A stretch of 64,000 nt of DNA from Niabella beijingensis (GTDB lineage Bacteria > Bacteroidota > Bacteroidia > Chitinophagales > Chitinophagaceae), in the NCBI RefSeq assembly GCF_020034665.1, contig NZ_JAIQDI010000002.1:1178001-1242000 (forward strand), given 5' to 3'. This document shows positions 26,206 to 36,173 of the stretch, piece by piece (position 1 is the first letter of the stretch; every line of letters begins with the position of its first letter). Below the pieces are notes generated by a model. It was not told where the DNA came from, did no database searches, and saw only the letters and a program-made list of their open reading frames with translations. The position numbers were made by a program, and so were the translations under genes.

Positions 26206-27594
26206 ATGCAAACAAGGAACAATGATACAATAACGGTATCTGAAAAAGGAAAAGCAAATCTTTTTGGCATCTCGCTTATTGCAGCGCTTGCCGGTTTTAT
26301 TTTTGGCTTTGATACGGTAGTGATATCCGGCGCCAACCTCCCGATCAAAGAGCTTTGGCATACCACACCCTGGTTCCATGGTTTTTTTATCATGTCGATG
26401 GCATTGTGGGGAACCGTTGTCGGTGCCGTTTTTGGCGGCCTGCCAACGGAACGGTATGGCCGGAAAAAGGTACTGCTATGGATCGGTATCCTGTTCACCG
26501 TTTCATCTGTAGGTTCTGCGCTGGCACAGGATCCGTATACGTTCTCTTTTTTCCGGTTTATCGGCGGACTCGGTATCGGTGTTTCATCCGTGGCAGCTCC
26601 CACCTATGTTTCAGAAATTTCCACGCCCAAAACAAGAGGCCGGCTGGTGGCCATGTATCAGTTCAATATTGTTTTCGGGATCCTGCTCGCATTCCTTTCC
26701 AATTATTTTCTAAAGGGTGTGGGGGGAGCTAATGACTGGCGCTGGATGCTGGGGGTGATGGCCGCACCGTCGCTGCTGTATACGCTTCTTGTGTTCATGA
26801 TCCCTGAAAGTCCGCGCTGGCTTATTATACGCAGGAAGGATGATGCTGCCGCGCGGCACGTGCTGAAACAGCTGGGCATACCGGATGCGACGGAAGAAAT
26901 AGCAGCGATTAAAGCTGCTGCCGGCGGATCGCAGGTGGCAGACCGGAAAGGGTTTTTCAATATCCGGTACCGCAGGATCATAGGCCTTGCCTTCTTTGTG
27001 GCTTTCTTCAATCAATGGTCGGGCATCAATTTTATTTTATATTACGCGCCGGAAATTCTCGAGCGGGCCGGCCTGGCATCAAAGGAATCGTTGTACAATT
27101 CCATTGCTATAGGGGGTACCAACCTGGTATTTACATTTGTAGGGCTGTACCTGATCGACCGCGTTGGCCGGAAAACCTTACTGGCGCTGGGTTCGGTGGG
27201 CTATGTGATCAGCCTGGGAATGGTGGCCTATGGCTTCTACGCACATGCATCCGCCGGCTTCCTGTTGTTTTTCCTGCTGTTGTTTATTGCTTCGCATGCC
27301 ATCGGGCAGGGAGCCGTGATCTGGGTATTGATCGCAGAGGTTTTTCCCAACCGGATCCGGGCCATGGGCCAATCCTTCGGCGCCAGCGTACATTGGGTAT
27401 TTGCAGCCATCATTACCCTCATTACACCCGTATTCCTGGATGAGGAACACGGGATTTTCCGGGACAATCCCTGGCCTATTTTTGCCTTCTTTGCATTTAT
27501 GATGTTGTTGCAGCTGGTATGGATCTATACCAGCGTGCCGGAGACCAAGGGCGTATCATTGGAGGAACTTGAAAAAAGACTGGTAAAAGCGTGA
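26206..27594 (+). CDS. Sugar porter (SP) family MFS transporter
   Basis: This 462-residue, 12-helix transporter belongs to the sugar porter family. Its hallmarks are GFIFGFDTVVISGA in helix 1, ERYGRKKVLLW after helix 2, RFIGGLGIGVSSVAAPTYVSEIS in helix 4, PESPRWLI at the end of helix 6, the QWSGINFILYYAPEI quinone-like motif in helix 7, DRVGRKTLL, and the C-terminal PETKGVSLEELE. It resembles bacterial xylose/galactose/glucose:H+ symporters. It may import monosaccharides released by the neighbouring galactan and fucoside/galactoside hydrolases. Confidence 0.92.
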   Translation: MQTRNNDTITVSEKGKANLFGISLIAALAGFIFGFDTVVISGANLPIKELWHTTPWFHGFFIMSMALWGTVVGAVFGGLPTERYGRKKVLLWIGILFTVSSVGSALAQDPYTFSFFRFIGGLGIGVSSVAAPTYVSEISTPKTRGRLVAMYQFNIVFGILLAFLSNYFLKGVGGANDWRWMLGVMAAPSLLYTLLVFMIPESPRWLIIRRKDDAAARHVLKQLGIPDATEEIAAIKAAAGGSQVADRKGFFNIRYRRIIGLAFFVAFFNQWSGINFILYYAPEILERAGLASKESLYNSIAIGGTNLVFTFVGLYLIDRVGRKTLLALGSVGYVISLGMVAYGFYAHASAGFLLFFLLLFIASHAIGQGAVIWVLIAEVFPNRIRAMGQSFGASVHWVFAAIITLITPVFLDEEHGIFRDNPWPIFAFFAFMMLLQLVWIYTSVPETKGVSLEELEKRLVKA

Positions 27595-27615
27595 CATTTT
27601 TTAAAAAATCTGCTG

Positions 27616-27635
27616 AAATAAAACCGGGTTTATTT
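27616..27635 (+). terminator. AT-rich hairpin after sugar porter gene
   Basis: A 20-base near-palindrome (one mismatch, centre CCGG) lies 22 bases after the transporter stop and is followed by AATTTTATTT. It may act as a weak terminator. Confidence 0.3.
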
Positions 27636-27691
27636 AATTTTATTTACGGCAGGCTTGTAAAGCTGTGTTGCAGATTTTTAAAAACCATCTT

Positions 27692-28576
27692 ATGTTGCTC
27701 AAGGGAAGAATATCGATCTGGGATTTTGTGCGAACCATAAAATCGGATCTGCTGACCATCACCGTTTTCAGCATTATTGTAGGGCTTATTGCTACCGGAC
27801 ATTATTTCAACGGACTGGAAATCCCGCTGGCATTGATCGCGATCATAGGAACGGCGATATCGTTGCTGCTGGCTTTCCGTACCGCACAGTCCTACGACCG
27901 CTGGTGGGAAGCCCGGATCGTATGGGGGGCTATCGTGAATGACTCCAGAACGCTGATCCGCCAGGTGCAGCAATTCCTGCCGGCAGCCGAAGCAACAGAG
28001 GTCCGGAACTTTGCGGAACGCCAGATCATATGGAACTATGCCCTGAGTGAATCACTCCGGAAACTGCCATTTTCAGAGCGGGTGCAGCAGTATACTACTG
28101 AACAGGAGATCCGCGATTCGAATGTACCCAATGGTCTTTTGTCGCGGCACAGCGCCCAGCTGAGACGGTTATCGGAAGAAGGAAAGCTGACCGAGTTCCG
28201 GCAGGTGCAACTGGATCAGACACTGGTAAGGCTGTGCGATGCCATGGGAAAATGCGAGCGGATCAAGAACACCGTTTTCCCCGCTTCCTACGGTACGCTG
28301 ATCCATTTTCTGATCTATGTTTTCGCCCTCTTATTGCCTTTTAGCCTGGACGATGATTATGCCATGATAAAAGCATTGCTTACCGCAGGTATCCCGATGA
28401 TCTTTATCGTGATCGAACGGACCGCCATCCTGATGCAGGATCCTTTTGAGAACCGTCCGCTGGATACACCGATGACAACCATCAGTCAGACCATCGAGGT
28501 CAATCTCCGGCAGCAGATCGGGGAGGAGGTGCGGCCCCCTGCGCCCCCGTCGGGTGATGCTTATTATATTTTGTAA
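27692..28576 (+). CDS. Bestrophin family ion channel
   Basis: This 294-residue protein is a bacterial bestrophin (former UPF0187). It shows the paired helices LLTITVFSIIVGLIATG and IPLALIAIIGTAISLLLAFRTAQSYDRWWEARIVWGAIVNDSRTL. The FRTxxSYDRWWEAR motif is diagnostic. A second helix pair (TLIHFLIYVFALLLPFSL) leads to the PFENRPLDTPMTTISQTIE tail. Bacterial bestrophins form pentameric cation or anion channels in the inner membrane. I chose the ATG at 27692; a GTG at 27665 would add nine residues. It stands alone between two carbohydrate genes. Confidence 0.9.
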   Translation: MLLKGRISIWDFVRTIKSDLLTITVFSIIVGLIATGHYFNGLEIPLALIAIIGTAISLLLAFRTAQSYDRWWEARIVWGAIVNDSRTLIRQVQQFLPAAEATEVRNFAERQIIWNYALSESLRKLPFSERVQQYTTEQEIRDSNVPNGLLSRHSAQLRRLSEEGKLTEFRQVQLDQTLVRLCDAMGKCERIKNTVFPASYGTLIHFLIYVFALLLPFSLDDDYAMIKALLTAGIPMIFIVIERTAILMQDPFENRPLDTPMTTISQTIEVNLRQQIGEEVRPPAPPSGDAYYIL

Positions 28577-28709
28577 GCAGACCGGATGATGATCATTCCG
28601 TGCTTCTCTTACGGGGGAAGCGCTGCTGAGAAAAAGCATGCAATCTGCCATTGCTGTAAAACAAACAGACCTGTGATTACCTGCCTATGGTTATTCAGTA
28701 AAATAAGAG

Positions 28710-28717
28710 TAAGTTTG
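28710..28717 (+). promoter_or_regulatory. -7 element upstream of GH110 gene
   Basis: TAAGTTTG matches the Bacteroidota TAnnTTTG box and lies ~80 bases before the GH110 start. No clear -33 TTG is seen. Confidence 0.35.
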
Positions 28718-28797
28718 AAACGGAGATAATTGATTCTGTCGGTTGCATTGTTTGTTATGAAAGAACCTGCATTTTGATAGGGGAAGTAAATACATGG

Positions 28798-30609
28798 ATG
28801 CGTTCCATCGGACTGCTGTTGCTGTTCTTTTTAGGTTCGGTTTCCGTGCTGCCGGCACGGGATCCGGTGATAGTGCGTGCTGCCGATTATGGTGTTGTGG
28901 CAGACAGCAGGCAGAACGCAGCGCCGGGGCTCAGACGCGCACTGGAGGCTTGCCGCAGGCTCCCTGCATCCGTGTTGGTACTACCTGCGGGTCGTATTGA
29001 TGTGTGGCCGGAGGGGGCTGCCCGGCGGGAATTATATGTATCAAATTGTACTGAAAATGATACCAGCAGCAAAATAAAGAACATTGCCTTCCTGCTTGAA
29101 GATTGCCGTAATCTGGTGATTGAGGGGAATAACAGCCTCATAATGCTGCATGGCAAGATGATCTCCTTTGTGGTATTGCGCAGCCGGAACATTACCATCC
29201 GGAACATCGGGTTCGATTATGAACGTCCTACCATGAGTGAACTGACAATTGCGTCGGTGGGTAAAAAAAGTATAGAAGCCGTAGTGCATCCCGATTCCCG
29301 TTTTTCCATCGATAGCGGACGCCTGCGGTTTTACGGGGAAGGGTGGGTGCTGCATGCGTTTCATACCATCCTTTTCGATCCGAAAACGGAACAGTTGCGG
29401 TACAGCAGCCTGCAACCATTGCTGGAAGCCAAAGCACGGCAGACCGGTTCCCGCCGGGTTCTCTTTGAGGGCAATTTCGGACAGCCTCCCTACAAGGTTG
29501 GTGATATCCTCACCGTGCGGGATCCTTACAGGGATAATTGCGGCGCATTTATAGAACAAAGCAGGAATGTGGAGCTGTACCAGGTGGGTATGCACTATAT
29601 GCACGGGCTGGGTATTGTTTCGCAATTTTCAGAAGACCTCCGTTTCCGGAAGGTGGCCGTTGCGCCGCGGGCGGAGACCGGCAGGATCATTGCCGCTTTT
29701 GCGGATTGTTTTCATTTTTCAGGCTGCCGCGGCCGCATCCTGCTGGATAGCTGCCGCAGCTCGGGATCTCATGACGATCCGGTAAATGTGCATGGTACCC
29801 ATTTGCAGGTAACAGCGATCAGGGACGGACGTAAACTTACCGTACGTTTTATGCATCACCAGACCTATGGATTCCCGGCTTTTTTTGCGGGAGACAGTAT
29901 TGCTTTTATTGATCCGAAAACATTGCTGACCCTGGGGGGTGCAACGCTGCAGACGGCGGTTTTAATGAATAGCAGGGAGATGTTGCTGGAGCTGAAAGAG
30001 CCGCTGCCGGCAGGTGTTTCAACGGGACACTGTGTGGAAAACCTTACCTGGACGCCGGAAGTGTGTATCCGTAACTGCAGGTTCGAACGGACCAATACCC
30101 GGGGGGTGCTGATCACCACACCGCGGAAAGTACAGATCGAGCATAATGTATTTTCACATACCGGGATGTTCCCCGTTTTAATTGCTGATGATGCCAGCAG
30201 CTGGTTCGAATCCGGTGCGGTACGGGATGTTACGATCCGCAATAACCTGTTTGATGCCTGTGGCTATAACAGTAACAGCGGAGCGATAGCTATCGCTCCC
30301 GAAAATCATCAACGGGTGCCGGGCAGTTATGTTCACCACAATATCCGGATCACCGGCAACCGGTTCCGGACATGGAACGCTGCGGTGTTACAGGCACGCA
30401 GTGTAGACAGGCTGATATTTGAACATAATAAGATCCGGCCTGTATCAGCACAGGTCAAATGGACCGGCGCTGCTGTTGAACTGGACGGATGTGCGGAGGT
30501 ATCCGTAAACGGTAATCAATTACCGCACCAGGCGGATGCATTAATAATCATAAACCAGATGCCGGAGAACGCGATCCATACGGACTGGCGCCTGGCGAAT
30601 AAAAAATGA
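28798..30609 (+). CDS. GH110 family alpha-1,3-galactosidase
   Basis: This ~603-residue parallel beta-helix enzyme begins with a signal peptide (start [20 protein letters not shown]). GH110-specific stretches include [46 protein letters not shown] and the [14 protein letters not shown] block, plus [17 protein letters not shown] and [21 protein letters not shown]. Family enzymes remove terminal alpha-1,3-galactose from blood-group B and linear Gal-alpha-Gal structures, or from some plant and algal glycans. The ATG at 28798 was preferred over a TTG at 28774 because it starts the signal peptide directly. It overlaps the GH95 gene by ATGA, so they are co-translated. Confidence 0.88.
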   Translation: MRSIGLLLLFFLGSVSVLPARDPVIVRAADYGVVADSRQNAAPGLRRALEACRRLPASVLVLPAGRIDVWPEGAARRELYVSNCTENDTSSKIKNIAFLLEDCRNLVIEGNNSLIMLHGKMISFVVLRSRNITIRNIGFDYERPTMSELTIASVGKKSIEAVVHPDSRFSIDSGRLRFYGEGWVLHAFHTILFDPKTEQLRYSSLQPLLEAKARQTGSRRVLFEGNFGQPPYKVGDILTVRDPYRDNCGAFIEQSRNVELYQVGMHYMHGLGIVSQFSEDLRFRKVAVAPRAETGRIIAAFADCFHFSGCRGRILLDSCRSSGSHDDPVNVHGTHLQVTAIRDGRKLTVRFMHHQTYGFPAFFAGDSIAFIDPKTLLTLGGATLQTAVLMNSREMLLELKEPLPAGVSTGHCVENLTWTPEVCIRNCRFERTNTRGVLITTPRKVQIEHNVFSHTGMFPVLIADDASSWFESGAVRDVTIRNNLFDACGYNSNSGAIAIAPENHQRVPGSYVHHNIRITGNRFRTWNAAVLQARSVDRLIFEHNKIRPVSAQVKWTGAAVELDGCAEVSVNGNQLPHQADALIIINQMPENAIHTDWRLANKK

Positions 30610-32816
30610 ATGCTATGATGCGATTTGTAAAAGGGGCCTTTTTATTACTTGTTCTGTTGCTGGGAAAAACGCTGCCCGCGCAGGAGCACCTGCTGTGGTA
30701 TGACCGGCCTGCAGGGAAATGGGAGCAGGAAGCGCTTCCCATCGGCAACGGCAGGATGGGGGCCATGATGATGGACGGTATCAACACGGATGTTATCCAG
30801 TTTAATGAACAGAGTCTCTGGAGCGGCGATAACAACTGGGACGGCGCCTATGAAACCGGTGATCATGGTTTTGGTGCTTACCGGAATTTTGGAGAATTAA
30901 ACCTGGAATTTGACCGGGCTGATGGTGCAGAGGGCTATCAACGAAGCCTGAACCTCGACAAAGGACTGTACCATGCTTCTTTCCGGGCAAGAGGCGTTCT
31001 GTATCAACTGGAAGCTTTTGCCAGCTATCCCGATCAGGTCATGGTATTCCGGTACACAGCAGGAAAAAATGGACAACTCTCGGGAAGTATTTCCCTGAAA
31101 GCTGCGCAGGGCGCGCATTCCGTTGCAAAGAACAATAGCGTTCAGTTTTCGGGTATCATGCCCAATCAGCTGAAATATGCTGCAAAAGTAACAGCACTGA
31201 ATGAAGGTGGTTCCATTACAGCAAAAGACAGCAGCTTGCAATTTAAAAATTGCAGGGTGCTGATACTTTATATCAATGCCCGCACAAATTATAAGCCCGA
31301 TTATGAAAAAGGCTGGCGCGGCGCCGACCCGTTGCCGGTCCTGGAACAGGAGCTGTTACGGGCACAACAAAAAGGGTATGCACAATTATTACGGGCGCAC
31401 AGTGCCGATTTTGGCAAACTGGCGGATGCGGCCCGTATCGATATAGGGACCTCGGCTGATTCGCTGCGCCGGCTGCCGGCAGACCTGCGCAGGGAACGGT
31501 ACGCTTCAGGAACTGCAGATCCCGACCTCGAAGAACTCCTGTTCCAATATGGCCGCTACCTGCTGATCAGCAGTTCCCGCCCGGGCGGATTACCGGCTAA
31601 TTTGCAGGGGCTCTGGAACAACAGCAACAATCCTCCCTGGGCCAGCGACTATCACAACAATATCAATATCCAGATGAACTACTGGCCGGCTGAAACCACA
31701 AATCTTTCGGAGTGCCAGCTGCCGCTGATCGATTTTATAAAAGCACAGGCGCCTTCCTGCAGGATCGCCACGCGAAAAGCTTTTGGGGAAAAGACCCGTG
31801 GCTGGACGGCCCGTACCAGCCAGAGTATTTTCGGAGGCAATGGCTGGGAATGGAACATCCCCGCCAGCGCCTGGTATGCACAGCATGTATACGAACACTG
31901 GGCTTTTACACGTGATCCGGTCTACCTGAAAGAAACGGCTTATCCCATCCTGAAGGAGCTCTGCAATTTCTGGGAAGACCGGCTCAAACAGCAGCCGGAC
32001 GGAAGTCTGGTGGTTCCGGATGGCTGGTCGCCGGAGCACGGTCCACGCGAAGACGGTGTGATGCACGATCAGCAGCTGGTATGGGACCTGTTCCAGAATT
32101 ACCTGGAGGCTGCAAAAGCATTGAATCGGGATACCGGTTATCAGCGAAAAGTAGCAGGACTGCAAAGCCGCCTCGCACCCAATAAGATCGGCAAATGGGG
32201 ACAGTTGCAGGAATGGCAGACCGACCGGGATGACCCGGATGATCAGCACCGGCATACCTCGCACCTCTTTGCCGTATACCCGGGACGACAGATCAGCACC
32301 ACACAGACGCCGGAGCTGGCAGCCGCCGCAATTGTAACGTTGCGCAGCCGGAGCGGCAACTATGGTAAAAATATCAATAAGCCGTTCACGGTGGCATCTA
32401 CTGTCGGCGACAGCCGCCGCTCCTGGACCTGGCCCTGGCGGTGTGCGCTCTGGGCCCGGCTGGGCGAAGGTGAAAAAGCAGCCATGATGATCCGCGGCCT
32501 GATCACCTATAACCTGCTACCTAATTTTTTTGCCAACCATCCGCCGTTTCAGCTGGATGGTAATTTCGGGATCAGCGCCGCGATTCCGGAGATGCTCCTG
32601 CAAAGTCATGCCGGAGAGATCAGCCTGCTGCCGGCTATTCCGGGGGTATGGAGCAACGGCTCCTTTAAAGGAATTAGAGCCCGCGGGGGATATGAAGTCG
32701 ATTGCGACTGGAAGGAAGGGAAGGTTACGCATTACCGCATCCGTTCTAAAATACCACAGAAAGTATGGGTACGGATCAACGGGGAGCGTAAGGAAATCAC
32801 CTCCGGAAAATTATGA
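30606..32816 (+). CDS. GH95 family alpha-L-fucosidase/alpha-L-galactosidase
   Basis: This 736-residue exported enzyme (signal [26 protein letters not shown]) is a GH95 protein. The N-terminal domain has [20 protein letters not shown] and [13 protein letters not shown]. The (alpha/alpha)6 domain has the [29 protein letters not shown] block, in which the NIN motif (Asn352/Asn354) supplies the base pair. The [13 protein letters not shown] block carries the acid Glu, and [17 protein letters not shown] the conserved Asp. The family inverts alpha-1,2-L-fucosides or alpha-L-galactosides. It is translationally coupled to GH110, so both may trim the same branched galactose/fucose cap. Confidence 0.92.
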   Translation: MNAMMRFVKGAFLLLVLLLGKTLPAQEHLLWYDRPAGKWEQEALPIGNGRMGAMMMDGINTDVIQFNEQSLWSGDNNWDGAYETGDHGFGAYRNFGELNLEFDRADGAEGYQRSLNLDKGLYHASFRARGVLYQLEAFASYPDQVMVFRYTAGKNGQLSGSISLKAAQGAHSVAKNNSVQFSGIMPNQLKYAAKVTALNEGGSITAKDSSLQFKNCRVLILYINARTNYKPDYEKGWRGADPLPVLEQELLRAQQKGYAQLLRAHSADFGKLADAARIDIGTSADSLRRLPADLRRERYASGTADPDLEELLFQYGRYLLISSSRPGGLPANLQGLWNNSNNPPWASDYHNNINIQMNYWPAETTNLSECQLPLIDFIKAQAPSCRIATRKAFGEKTRGWTARTSQSIFGGNGWEWNIPASAWYAQHVYEHWAFTRDPVYLKETAYPILKELCNFWEDRLKQQPDGSLVVPDGWSPEHGPREDGVMHDQQLVWDLFQNYLEAAKALNRDTGYQRKVAGLQSRLAPNKIGKWGQLQEWQTDRDDPDDQHRHTSHLFAVYPGRQISTTQTPELAAAAIVTLRSRSGNYGKNINKPFTVASTVGDSRRSWTWPWRCALWARLGEGEKAAMMIRGLITYNLLPNFFANHPPFQLDGNFGISAAIPEMLLQSHAGEISLLPAIPGVWSNGSFKGIRARGGYEVDCDWKEGKVTHYRIRSKIPQKVWVRINGERKEITSGKL

Positions 32817-32920
32817 TGATCCGTTGCTGATCGCTACCGTACTGTGTTGTATTTAAAGCAGCGCCTTTAGCCGGTACGAAGAAAACGGCGTATTTTAGCG
32901 GATAAAAAAACAGACCCAGA

Positions 32921-33391
32921 ATGGAAAACGGTTCTCAACTCGCCGGCCGGTTCCGGGAAGTAATGCTGAACGGGACCTGGATCGCGAATACCAATTTTAA
33001 AATGCTGCTCTCCGGCATAACGCCGGAGCAGGCAACTACCCCGATCGGTACATTAAACACCATCGCGTTGCTGACCTTTCATGTGCGTTATTATATTTCA
33101 GGATTGAACCATGCTTTTGAAAAAGGTACGCTGGAGATCAGTGACCGTTATAGTTTTGACGCACCCGTGCTGCGTGGCGGAGATGACTGGAATGCGCTGC
33201 AGGAGGGCCTCTGGGAGGACGCAGAACAATTCGCCGCTTTTGTGGAGGTCATGCCGGCGGAAAAGCTGGACGAAATTTTTATCGATAAAAAATACGGAAC
33301 CTTTCGGCGCAATATCGAGGCAATGATCGAACATGGGTATTATCACCTGGGCCAGGTAAGCCTGATCAGGAAGCTGCTATCCGGCCAATAG
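32921..33391 (+). CDS. DinB-like four-helix protein
   Basis: This 156-residue protein looks like a DinB/YfiT four-helix bundle. Histidines at LTFHVRYY and at IEHGYYHLGQVSLIRK fit the three-His metal site of the fold. Relatives include mycothiol- or bacillithiol-dependent transferases and many proteins without known role. It is a stand-alone gene after GH95, with a possible TATTTTAG -7-like box about 30 bases upstream. Function is not assignable. Confidence 0.72.
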   Translation: MENGSQLAGRFREVMLNGTWIANTNFKMLLSGITPEQATTPIGTLNTIALLTFHVRYYISGLNHAFEKGTLEISDRYSFDAPVLRGGDDWNALQEGLWEDAEQFAAFVEVMPAEKLDEIFIDKKYGTFRRNIEAMIEHGYYHLGQVSLIRKLLSGQ

Positions 33392-33409
33392 AACACACGG
33401 GAGGCCGTT

Positions 33410-34111
33410 CTATATTACCGGCCGGAACGTTCGGATACCGGTATTGCCATTGGTCTGAGCTGTTGTTTCCACCAATAGTAAAATACTTTCTTTCCCGAAT
33501 GATTCGAGTTCTATGTCAGGGGTGTTCCATACAGACAGGGCGTCTCCTGCGTGCAGCAGCCTCCCATTTATTTCTACGGATCCTTGCAGCAGGTAACTAA
33601 AGATGCAGGTGCCGGTACCGCGCGATCTGTATCCCGATTCGGCGCGCATCGCGAACCGGCCGATGCTGATCCGGATTTCAGGTGATTCTATTACTGTAAT
33701 GCATTGACCGGGCTGGGTATGCAGGTTGAACGGGTAACATTTGTATCCGCTTTGTTGTGCAACCGTATCGTGCAGCCGGAGGCTGATAAAACGGATGAGT
33801 TCTTTTTTATAGGGGTTACGGATCAAAACCGGAGATCCGGTATCGATGCTGCCAAGTTGCCCGCAGTTTAATGCGCAGGCAGCGGGTTTGATCCGCAGTT
33901 CCAGGTTGCCTACAACCGGTAACAATAACAGCCGGCCATCGTTCGGATCCGGTTGATAAAAAACGCCCGGGGCGAGTGTTATTTCGGTGCAGGCTTTTAA
34001 TGCGCCGGCGGTGGAAGCCGGCCCCAGCGGCACCTGTATGGTACGGCCTGTTTCATTTTCAGAAACGGATCCCCATTCCCTCAGGAAGATATGTGCTGCC
34101 GGCTCAGGCAT
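33410..34111 (-). CDS. Cupin/pirin-like protein
   Basis: This 233-residue protein looks like two cupin folds, related to the pirin/quercetinase family. The second half has the pattern GYRSRGTGTCIFSYLLQGSVEINGRLLHAGDALSVWNTPDIELESFGKESILLLVET, typical of the C-terminal pirin cupin. The classic HxH metal motif is not evident, so metal binding may be lost. It overlaps the preceding gene by 8 bases and belongs to a short minus-strand set with an intradiol dioxygenase. Its enzymatic activity cannot be assigned. Confidence 0.6.
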   Translation of the reverse strand: MPEPAAHIFLREWGSVSENETGRTIQVPLGPASTAGALKACTEITLAPGVFYQPDPNDGRLLLLPVVGNLELRIKPAACALNCGQLGSIDTGSPVLIRNPYKKELIRFISLRLHDTVAQQSGYKCYPFNLHTQPGQCITVIESPEIRISIGRFAMRAESGYRSRGTGTCIFSYLLQGSVEINGRLLHAGDALSVWNTPDIELESFGKESILLLVETTAQTNGNTGIRTFRPVI

Positions 34112-34607
34112 ATTGATCCGGTTTAATGGAATAAATACTTACAAAGGGTGGCAGGGAAAAAAGTTCTGTCAGCTGTTCCTGTTCGTGTCCCGGATACGAC
34201 AACAGCATGCGGTCGCCGATCGTATCCAGCCACCGCATCCAGTCGCTGTAAAAACTGATGGCGATCCGGTGTCGGGTCTTGTCGGTGATACCGGAGCTGA
34301 GCAGCTCGAACCGGTAATCGCTGAAGGGAAGGAACTGCAATCCCAGCGTATTGGTAATATCCGGTATTTTATGCTGTAACTGCTGCATATAACCGGTAAT
34401 AGCAGTACTGACCAGGAAATCCAGCTTGTCTGCATTACGCACTTCCTGCTTTAACTGGGCATAGCTGGTATATTTATTTTCCCGGTTAAAGTATTGCGCC
34501 TGCATAAGGAACTCGGCATAGGTTGCTTCGAAGACCAGTTGTTCCCAGGCTCCGCGGGTTTGTACATCAATAATCTTCCGGTAGCAGATCCTCACCTGAC
34601 GGTTCAT
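34104..34607 (-). CDS. Hypothetical protein
   Basis: This 167-residue protein has no signal peptide or membrane helix, and I do not recognise its family. It is rich in aromatic residues (FEATYAEFLMQAQYFNRENKYTSYAQL) and seems mostly helical. It lies between the dioxygenase and the cupin gene and overlaps the latter by 8 bases, which supports it being a real translated gene. Confidence 0.55.
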   Translation of the reverse strand: MNRQVRICYRKIIDVQTRGAWEQLVFEATYAEFLMQAQYFNRENKYTSYAQLKQEVRNADKLDFLVSTAITGYMQQLQHKIPDITNTLGLQFLPFSDYRFELLSSGITDKTRHRIAISFYSDWMRWLDTIGDRMLLSYPGHEQEQLTELFSLPPFVSIYSIKPDQYA

Positions 34608-34645
34608 ATGTATATTTTTAATTGCATTGGCGGGTATGTTGCAGC

Positions 34646-35374
34646 TTATGCTTTTACGCCAATCGTATGTGATAAAGTATACCCCGCCGCCACAGTGCCG
34701 GTAACCGTGGCGAGCTCGGCGGCCAGTGAATCAGCGAACACATTGTCGCGCGCATTTGCAGTATCCTGTGTGCCACGGGCTTTATAGTCTGCAGCTGTGG
34801 TATATACCGTATTGCATACATCTGTGGGAAAGGCGATCTGGGTCACCAGTAAGGAAGTGCCACTTGCATTGTAAACATGCACATGAATATGTGGTGCCCT
34901 TCCGGAATACCAGCCCGGAAAGATGCTGGTGAAAGTGACCTTCCCGTTTTCGTCCGTTGTCTGCCGCCCGCGCAGCCAGTGTACCGAGGTATAATTGGTC
35001 GATTGCATGCCGCTGCCTCCATATTCAGAGTAGTTGCCCTGTGCATCGCAGTGCCAGATGTCTACAATAGTGCCTGCAAGCGCCGCACAGCTTTGATTCA
35101 CATTGGTAATAGCGATATTGATACCCAGTGTCACACCCATACGGTCGCCTGTGATATCCGACTGTACGAGGCCCGAAGGGGTTTTTGTGGGGAAAGGGCC
35201 TTCCGTTTCAGAAGGTGAGCTGGTACAATTGGCTGTAGTACCGGTTCCGTCTCCGGTAGTGGTATCGGTCGTATCGTCTACAGCATCGGTTTTGCTGCAG
35301 GACTTGGCAAGCGGCGCCACAAAGGCCAGTCCCAGTGCTGCAATGCCATTTCTTAAAAAAAGTTTCCGTTCCAT
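34646..35374 (-). CDS. Exported intradiol ring-cleavage dioxygenase family protein
   Basis: This 242-residue protein has an N-terminal export signal (MERKLFLRNGIAALGLAFVAP) and a Thr/Asp-rich linker (DDTTDTTTGDGTGTT). The rest is an intradiol dioxygenase beta-sandwich with the four Fe(III) ligands visible: Tyr in GNYSEYGG, Tyr in FPGWYSGR, and two His in APHIHVHV. Family members open catechol or protocatechuate rings between the hydroxyls. Exported versions are common in Bacteroidota and fungi, and their physiological substrate is unclear. A cysteine at the end of the signal (SCSK) could be lipidated, although the lipobox is poor. Confidence 0.85.
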   Translation of the reverse strand: MERKLFLRNGIAALGLAFVAPLAKSCSKTDAVDDTTDTTTGDGTGTTANCTSSPSETEGPFPTKTPSGLVQSDITGDRMGVTLGINIAITNVNQSCAALAGTIVDIWHCDAQGNYSEYGGSGMQSTNYTSVHWLRGRQTTDENGKVTFTSIFPGWYSGRAPHIHVHVYNASGTSLLVTQIAFPTDVCNTVYTTAADYKARGTQDTANARDNVFADSLAAELATVTGTVAAGYTLSHTIGVKA

Positions 35375-35489
35375 GCGTGTTTTTTTGTGATCTGTTTGTA
35401 TTGCAAAACAATATTACTTCAGAGCGGCATGCGGAAAAAAACGAATAGGTCAGCCGGCAAATGGTACCGGTAAATCTTTTAATAAAACG

Positions 35490-36173
35490 TTAAGACGGTT
35501 TCATCCATTGCTGTAATGCGGGCAGGTAGGTCTCACTTACAGGGAGTTCCGCGCCGCTTATCAGGCGCAGCTTCCGGCCCAGGAAGGAATCGATCTGTTT
35601 TGATGAAACAATATAGCTGCGATGGATGCGCATAAAACCGGCGGGTAATTTTTCCGCAACTTTTTTCAGAGACAACAGCGTCAGGATAAAACGCCCGTTC
35701 TTTAAATGGATCTTTATATAGTCATCCAGGCTTTCGATATAAATGATATCGGTGAACAATATTTTCATCATCCGGTATTCGGCATAGACAAACAGGCTGT
35801 CGGGTTGCGGTTGTTTATGGGGCTGGTAAAATTTTGCGGCCTTATGTATGGCCTTTTCGAACCGCCCGAAACTAAAGGGTTTGAGGAGATAGTCCACAGC
35901 TTCGAGTTCGAATCCCTCCAGGGCAAATTCCTTATGGGCAGTGGTGAAGATCAGCATGGGAGGGGCGCTAAGACTGTTTACCAGGTCCAGTCCGTTGATG
36001 TCGGGCATGTGAATATCCAGGAACAGGAGATCCGGAGGATGGTCTTCTACAAACTGCCTGCCGGTGACGGCGTCATCAAAAAACGCGATGAGCTCGATGC
36101 CGGGCATCCTCCCGCAAAAGTCCCTGATGATCTCCAGGGCCAGTGGTTCGTCGTCAATGGCGATGGCATTCAT
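35490..36173 (-). CDS. LytTR family response regulator
   Basis: This 227-residue protein has a receiver domain (phospho-Asp at about residue 53 in FLDIHMPD, Lys in YLLKPFSFGRFEKAI) and a C-terminal LytTR DNA-binding domain (IIYIESLDDYIKIHLKNGRFILTLLSLKKV, FMRIHRSYIVSSKQIDSF). It overlaps its partner histidine kinase by four bases (ATGA). LytTR regulators usually bind short direct repeats in promoters. The target is unknown but may be the nearby genes. Confidence 0.93.
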   Translation of the reverse strand: MNAIAIDDEPLALEIIRDFCGRMPGIELIAFFDDAVTGRQFVEDHPPDLLFLDIHMPDINGLDLVNSLSAPPMLIFTTAHKEFALEGFELEAVDYLLKPFSFGRFEKAIHKAAKFYQPHKQPQPDSLFVYAEYRMMKILFTDIIYIESLDDYIKIHLKNGRFILTLLSLKKVAEKLPAGFMRIHRSYIVSSKQIDSFLGRKLRLISGAELPVSETYLPALQQWMKPS

